DNA of 64,000 nt from Ursus arctos (lineage: Eukaryota > Chordata > Mammalia > Carnivora > Ursidae): the NCBI RefSeq assembly GCF_023065955.2, contig NW_026622997.1:21680001-21744000 (forward strand). The letters run 5' to 3'. Each line of letters begins with the position of its first letter. Within the stretch, counting starts at the first letter, position 1. Positions 59,946 through 64,000 of the stretch are shown piece after piece. The position numbers were made by a program, and so were the translations under genes. The notes beneath the pieces were generated by a model. That model did no database searches, had not been told where the DNA came from, and saw nothing but the letters and a program-made list of their open reading frames with translations.

Positions 59946-61549
59946 GCACCGCTAGGGTGTGGAATCAGCAGCCATAGTTCATTTCCTCCTGGTGTTAATA
60001 TGGTAACTAAACCCACCTTCACTTTGCTTTGATTTGAGATTATTTTCAGGAATGGGAAATCTCTGGCATTCAGTAACACACAATCTTTGCCAACTTCTAT
60101 GGAAAACCAGGGTTTCCCAGTGTCCTATTCAGATCAAATTACGTGTTGTATTATTATGAACTAATACAGTCCTCCAAAAGCCATCTGCCACTAGACTCTA
60201 GTAGGGTTTCCCATGAGGAAATACTCCAAATGCATTGCTTGCCTTCACGTGTCTTTTCTTTCATTTTTGGTCTATAGCTCTCTCTCTCCCTTGGTCCTTG
60301 TGTCAGTTAAATTGCTTCTCTTAGCATATGGAAGAGGAAGTGAGGCCAGAGAGGCCAGAAGTGCTCTTTTCCAACTCTTTCTTGTTGGGCAGTGGAGTGG
60401 AAGTGCTCTGTCATTCATGGAGACGTGAAGAGTTTGGTGATAAGTAAATCAACAGCGTTTGGAAGGAGGATACCTATCTTTTCCCAGGGATAGTTTAAAG
60501 GGCAAGCTTTATTTAGCAAAGTATCTATTCAGTTACAAATTTGTCTAGTGGATTTGTCCAAATTCATGAGTCTTTATAAAGAAATCACCCATTTTTATAT
60601 ACAACACTGGAATATTTAACATGACACAATCACGGGTGTTTTATCTATAAAAGTTTCTTGAGTCATACAAAATTTTGTACTTTAAAGACTGAAACAAGAG
60701 TGAAAGTTTACAAAACTAGTTCCCTTATTTGGCGCAGTCCTTTGTCCCCTTAGTTTTCTTACCAAGCATCACAGAGAAGTCACAAAATAGCATGCTTTCA
60801 TTAGTTTCAAAAATAATGCCTGTTCTACATAGGGCATAGATTAATCCTTAAAGATGAATACTGACTCAATTGGTCAGTTCTTGGTTTTTATGTCTTTGCT
60901 CTGAGAGAAGGTAGTCCCTTTTCCTGTTGTCACTGTTGCTTACAAACCTTGGATTCCCTTTGAAAAATGTAAAAGAACAATTAGTGACAGAAGAAATTGA
61001 TGGAAGAGGGAGTGTGTGTGTGTGTGCGCGCACTGAATATGCAGTCGTAAAGTAGTGTAGCTTGAGAGCAGTCGGAATTTACGTATCTTCCCATGTATTG
61101 CACAAAATTACTTTACGCACCTAGACTTACCATGTTCCTAAGTTTTACTTCAGTTTTACTGAGAAATCCTGGAATGGATGCTATTATACAACTCGCAGTC
61201 TTCCCAGAGCTGGTTATTGAGTTAGAACTCATTTTGCCAGTGGGCATGTCTGTGGTGGTGTTGAGGCCATCAGCGTGAGTCTTGGTCTACACAGATGCAT
61301 GTACTTAAGTACAGGTGCTGATGTGCCTCATTCATTCACACATGTACACTATAGTAAGAATCAGCACTCCCTTGTCCGTATGGATAGTGTGCTAGAGATG
61401 TCAGGGCCAAGGAGATGAAGAAGGCACGATTGCAGGAGTAAGGGATTGACTTGGATTAGCAATGGTGGGAATAAAAAGGAGGGACTGGAATAAGGGGTGG
61501 GTGGAGAAGATAGCAGAGGTTAGAAAAATAGCAATGGTAACGTTTCAGC
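59946..61549. other. Single-copy non-coding DNA
   Basis: No gene or repeat recognised, apart from the TG/CG run at 61012-61033. Confidence 0.45.
61012..61033. repeat. (GT)n-(GC)n alternating tract
   Basis: A strictly alternating purine-pyrimidine run of GT units passing into 'gcgcgcac', a sequence type prone to left-handed (Z) DNA. Confidence 0.85.
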
Positions 61550-61740
61550 CGCAAGCAGTTCCTCCTATGCCCTATCTGTGCTAATTGCTTAACTCTCTGC
61601 AGATTCTATTATGCCCATTTAACAGGAAGGTTGAAGTACCATGATTACAGAGCTACCAAACGTCAGCACTGGAATTCAAACCCAGTTTAACATCAAGGTC
61701 TGAGCTCTTAACCATATGTGCCTTAGCAACACGCTACCCC
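61550..61740 (-). mobile_element. MIR SINE
   Basis: 'cctatctgtgctaattgct', 'attatgcccatttaacagga', 'cactggaattcaaacccagt' and 'aggtctgagctcttaacca' in reverse MIR order. Confidence 0.8.
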
Positions 61741-61889
61741 TGACTTTAGCATACTTAGGATGTGCAGAAGGATGCCACCACTGGTGTTTTGGGAGTTGAT
61801 GGCTTAGGAAAGTGACAACATATCAGGGGGTATACCGTGGAAATAGAGTGTAGGTTGATTCTGAGTCCTAACTGAGGGGAGCTGGTACT

Positions 61890-62055
61890 GATAGATGTAT
61901 CTCTGGAAATATTACGTACCCTCTCTGAGCCTCCTTTTCCTCAAGTGTGAATGGATGATAATTATATAGTTTATAATATTATGAGAATTAAATGAGATAA
62001 TGCATGAAAAGTGCTTTGCGCAGGAATTGGAGAATAGGATCTCAATAAAAACCAT
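61890..62055 (+). mobile_element. MIR SINE
   Basis: 'ctctgagcctccttttcctc', 'gagaattaaatgagataatg', 'gatctcaataaaaacc' follow MIR to its end. Confidence 0.8.
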
Positions 62056-62439
62056 TCTACTTGATAATGCTTAAGAGGAAATGTGCTTGGCTAACTCCAT
62101 ATTCCAGAGCTACTGTATTTGACTCTGGATTAGAAAATTATTGGCAATTATTGTCCATATTTTTGTGCAGAATACTTATTGGTTTGAATAAGGCCCATGG
62201 AAGTTGTGAACTAGAATAAAAATGAGTAAATGTGAAAGAAAATTAAATGTTTATTATTTTCTTTTTCTTTTTTATTTTTTTGGTGACAATGATAGAACAT
62301 AAACAGCATAATTTAAATTGCATTTCAAACTATAACCATTTTCAGTGTTTTAGAGAACAGATTTCCTTCCCAAAGATGTTTGAGTGCTTTGCTGGAATAA
62401 CTTAACTCCCAGGGCTGAGTTCATATTATCCCTTCCATT
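62056..62439. other. AT-rich non-coding DNA
   Basis: Nothing recognised beyond T-rich runs near 62257-62280. Confidence 0.4.
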
Positions 62440-62600
62440 TCCCATCTATTGGCTGTGGACCCCCAGCAAGTCCTTAACCTCCCTATGCTTCTTTTGCTTT
62501 GTCAAACAATCAATATTAGGCTCAAATGAATGAAGAACATAAAGTGTGTAGCACAGTGCCAGGCTCTTAGTTTACCTTCAGTAACAACTTCCTCTTCCCC
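62440..62600 (+). mobile_element. MIR SINE
   Basis: 'agcaagtccttaacctccct', 'gtagcacagtgccaggctct' and 'accttcagtaac' follow MIR. Confidence 0.7.
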
Positions 62601-62959
62601 ATCAGCTCAAAAATAGTACAAAACCCGGTAACAAAAAGATTTCTTTATTCTTTCCATAAAGCAAAAAAGAATGTCATAGAGACCTCCATGTCTGGGTCTC
62701 TTGTTGATCATATCAGTCTTGAAAATAAAACCCTCAAAATATAGCCCAATTGCTTTTTAAAAGACGGATGTTTCCAACACGTTGGTTAAGAATTTCGCTT
62801 GCAGGTCTTGTGACTTTTTTTTTCTTTTTTAAAGAAACATATTTCACAGATGAGAAATGTGTCTTGCAGCTGGTTGCTCTGCCGTGCTAGGTGATGTGGA
62901 AAGACATTGCTCTCTTGCCCAAAGCAAACTTCTAGGGCCATCTTGGTGACTCAGAGAGC
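62601..62959. other. Single-copy non-coding DNA
   Basis: Nothing recognised. Confidence 0.4.
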
Positions 62960-63500
62960 CAATAGGCTGCCAAGAAAGCTGAGGCTGGAGGGGATACATT
63001 CAGCTTCTTCCAACCCTGGAAAACTGGTCGACCCAGCCCAAGCATATTGTTGGTGTTTTATTAAAAGGGTTGATTTGGGGAATGTTGTGTTTGCCATGCA
63101 GTGTCATGCCTCGAAGCCTTGGTTTCCAGCCTTTATTTATAAGCCTAATTGTTGCTATGGAAATTCAATATTTAAAGAGGTAATTATTGCTGATCTTGTT
63201 GCATGTGTCCATTTCTGATGTCCAGCTGTTAGCTCTTTAGCTCCAGTCTAGCAGATTAATTACTGCTATTGATTACTTTGAGCTTCTCTCTTCACACCTG
63301 CAGTCTGTGTAATTAGCTGGTGGCCTCCTCTGAAAATTAGGAGCAGTTTCATTCTGGCACTTTGCCATTTCCCAGCCATGTGCACTGCACTGATGAACAA
63401 AAGCAAATCTATTTTAAATAGAGATATCTGGGTAATGAACTCTTTGTGTTTTTGAACTATCCGTGGATAATTCAAATTACCCTCTGTTAGCAAATATTGT
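62960..63500. promoter_or_regulatory. Best candidate conserved non-coding element (enhancer-like)
   Basis: About 540 bp of repeat-free sequence, dense in TAATTA-type homeodomain words ('agaggtaattattgctg' near 63176, 'cagattaattactgct' near 63251, 'gtgtaattagctggtgg' near 63308), a SOX-like 'taattgttgctatgg' near 63147, an AT-rich near-palindrome 'ctattttaaatag' at 63409-63421, and 'cagctgttagctct' near 63223. This is how vertebrate developmental enhancers usually look. No alignment was available, so conservation is a prediction. Confidence 0.38.
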
Positions 63501-64000
63501 ACCTCATTTGATGACTATCTGCAAAGAAAAAATTCCAAAACACTGGTTTTTATTCCCATTTCCACCTTGCAGAAATTTGCTCCTGTGTGTGGTTTTTTTG
63601 CAAAAAAAAATCAAAACAACTTTTTAATTCTGCTGCTGAGGGTATCGGGGTACTGGAATAGGTTTCCTAATGGAGCCCAGTGGAAGCAGTTGCGTTTGCA
63701 CTGAGTATTCCAGGCAACCATGTATTAATGTTCATCTTTTTGTTAGATTCACACTCCTAGTCTGAGAGACACATCGCCATTCGTGGGAGCCATTGATATA
63801 CATGGCGAATAAAAGAAAGGTTTCCCATTTAAGAAATGATTTAGGAAGAGCTATGAGAGAGGAATTAGAGGAATCTTCATAATTTTCTTCCCTACTTTAT
63901 TTCTGTTAGTAAGATCCCCCCCCTTTCTGCTTATTGGAAACCAAATCTGGCACTGCCAAATGTCAAAATCTAGAGCTCTGCCTCCAATGTCCTGTTATGA
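63501..64000. other. Single-copy non-coding DNA
   Basis: No gene or repeat recognised up to the edge of the window. An A-rich run lies near 63601-63610 and a C run near 63917-63923. Confidence 0.42.

Noticed and set aside
1..64000. CRISPR arrays, bacterial operons, phage or toxin systems
   Set aside because: The DNA is plainly mammalian. The only regularly repeated units are microsatellites, and no spacer-repeat pattern or prokaryotic coding density exists.

Overview
The window is mammalian nuclear DNA from a carnivore. The main evidence is nine tRNA-Lys-derived CAN-SINE (SINEC) copies, which are restricted to Carnivora. Three of them (near 1.4, 24.6 and 49.3 kb) belong to one young subfamily whose body reads 'acagccagcgagagaggg'. 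From memory I associate that form with arctoid caniforms such as bears and pinnipeds, but I could not check the species-level assignment. Three L1 loci (20.3, 36.2 and 39.9 kb) carry the carnivore-type L1 3' UTR.

I found no protein-coding gene or RNA gene that I can defend, and no CpG island. The window looks intergenic or deeply intronic. The open frames are short and scattered. Those with recognisable protein similarity are LINE-1 ORF1/ORF2 remnants, and several others are translated SINEs or dinucleotide repeats. The longest frame outside a recognised repeat is 190 codons (5108-5680, minus) and shows no domain I know.

Layout. 0-9 kb: mostly single-copy DNA with one young SINE, a GC-rich candidate regulatory stretch near 6.6-7.2 kb and a G-quadruplex motif at 8953. 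9-13.7 kb: an old 5'-truncated L1, then MIR and L2 tails. 13.7-20 kb: mostly unique, with a CpG-enriched patch at 18.0-18.4 kb. 20-27 kb: two head-to-head L1 ends, old L1M fragments and three SINEs. 27-34 kb: unique DNA with ancient repeats and MIRs. 34.6-34.9 kb: a compound TG/TA microsatellite. 36.2 kb: a clean short L1 with an 18-bp duplication. 39.9-41.5 kb: an L1 with a classic 5' inversion (twin priming). 41.8-42.3 kb: an MLT1-type LTR. 44.4-51.9 kb: an old but essentially full-length L1, minus strand, with three SINEs and another L1 inserted in it. 52-60 kb: MIRs, three MaLR-like LTRs, MER5A-like DNA transposons and two further nested stacks. 60-64 kb: three MIRs and a homeodomain-site-rich stretch that looks like a conserved enhancer.

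No new biological system is visible. The most informative content is structural: a datable stack of insertions (L1 in DNA transposon; SINE in LTR in older repeat; SINEs and L1 in L1), the twin-primed L1, and several unique AT-rich stretches that are candidates for conserved non-coding elements.
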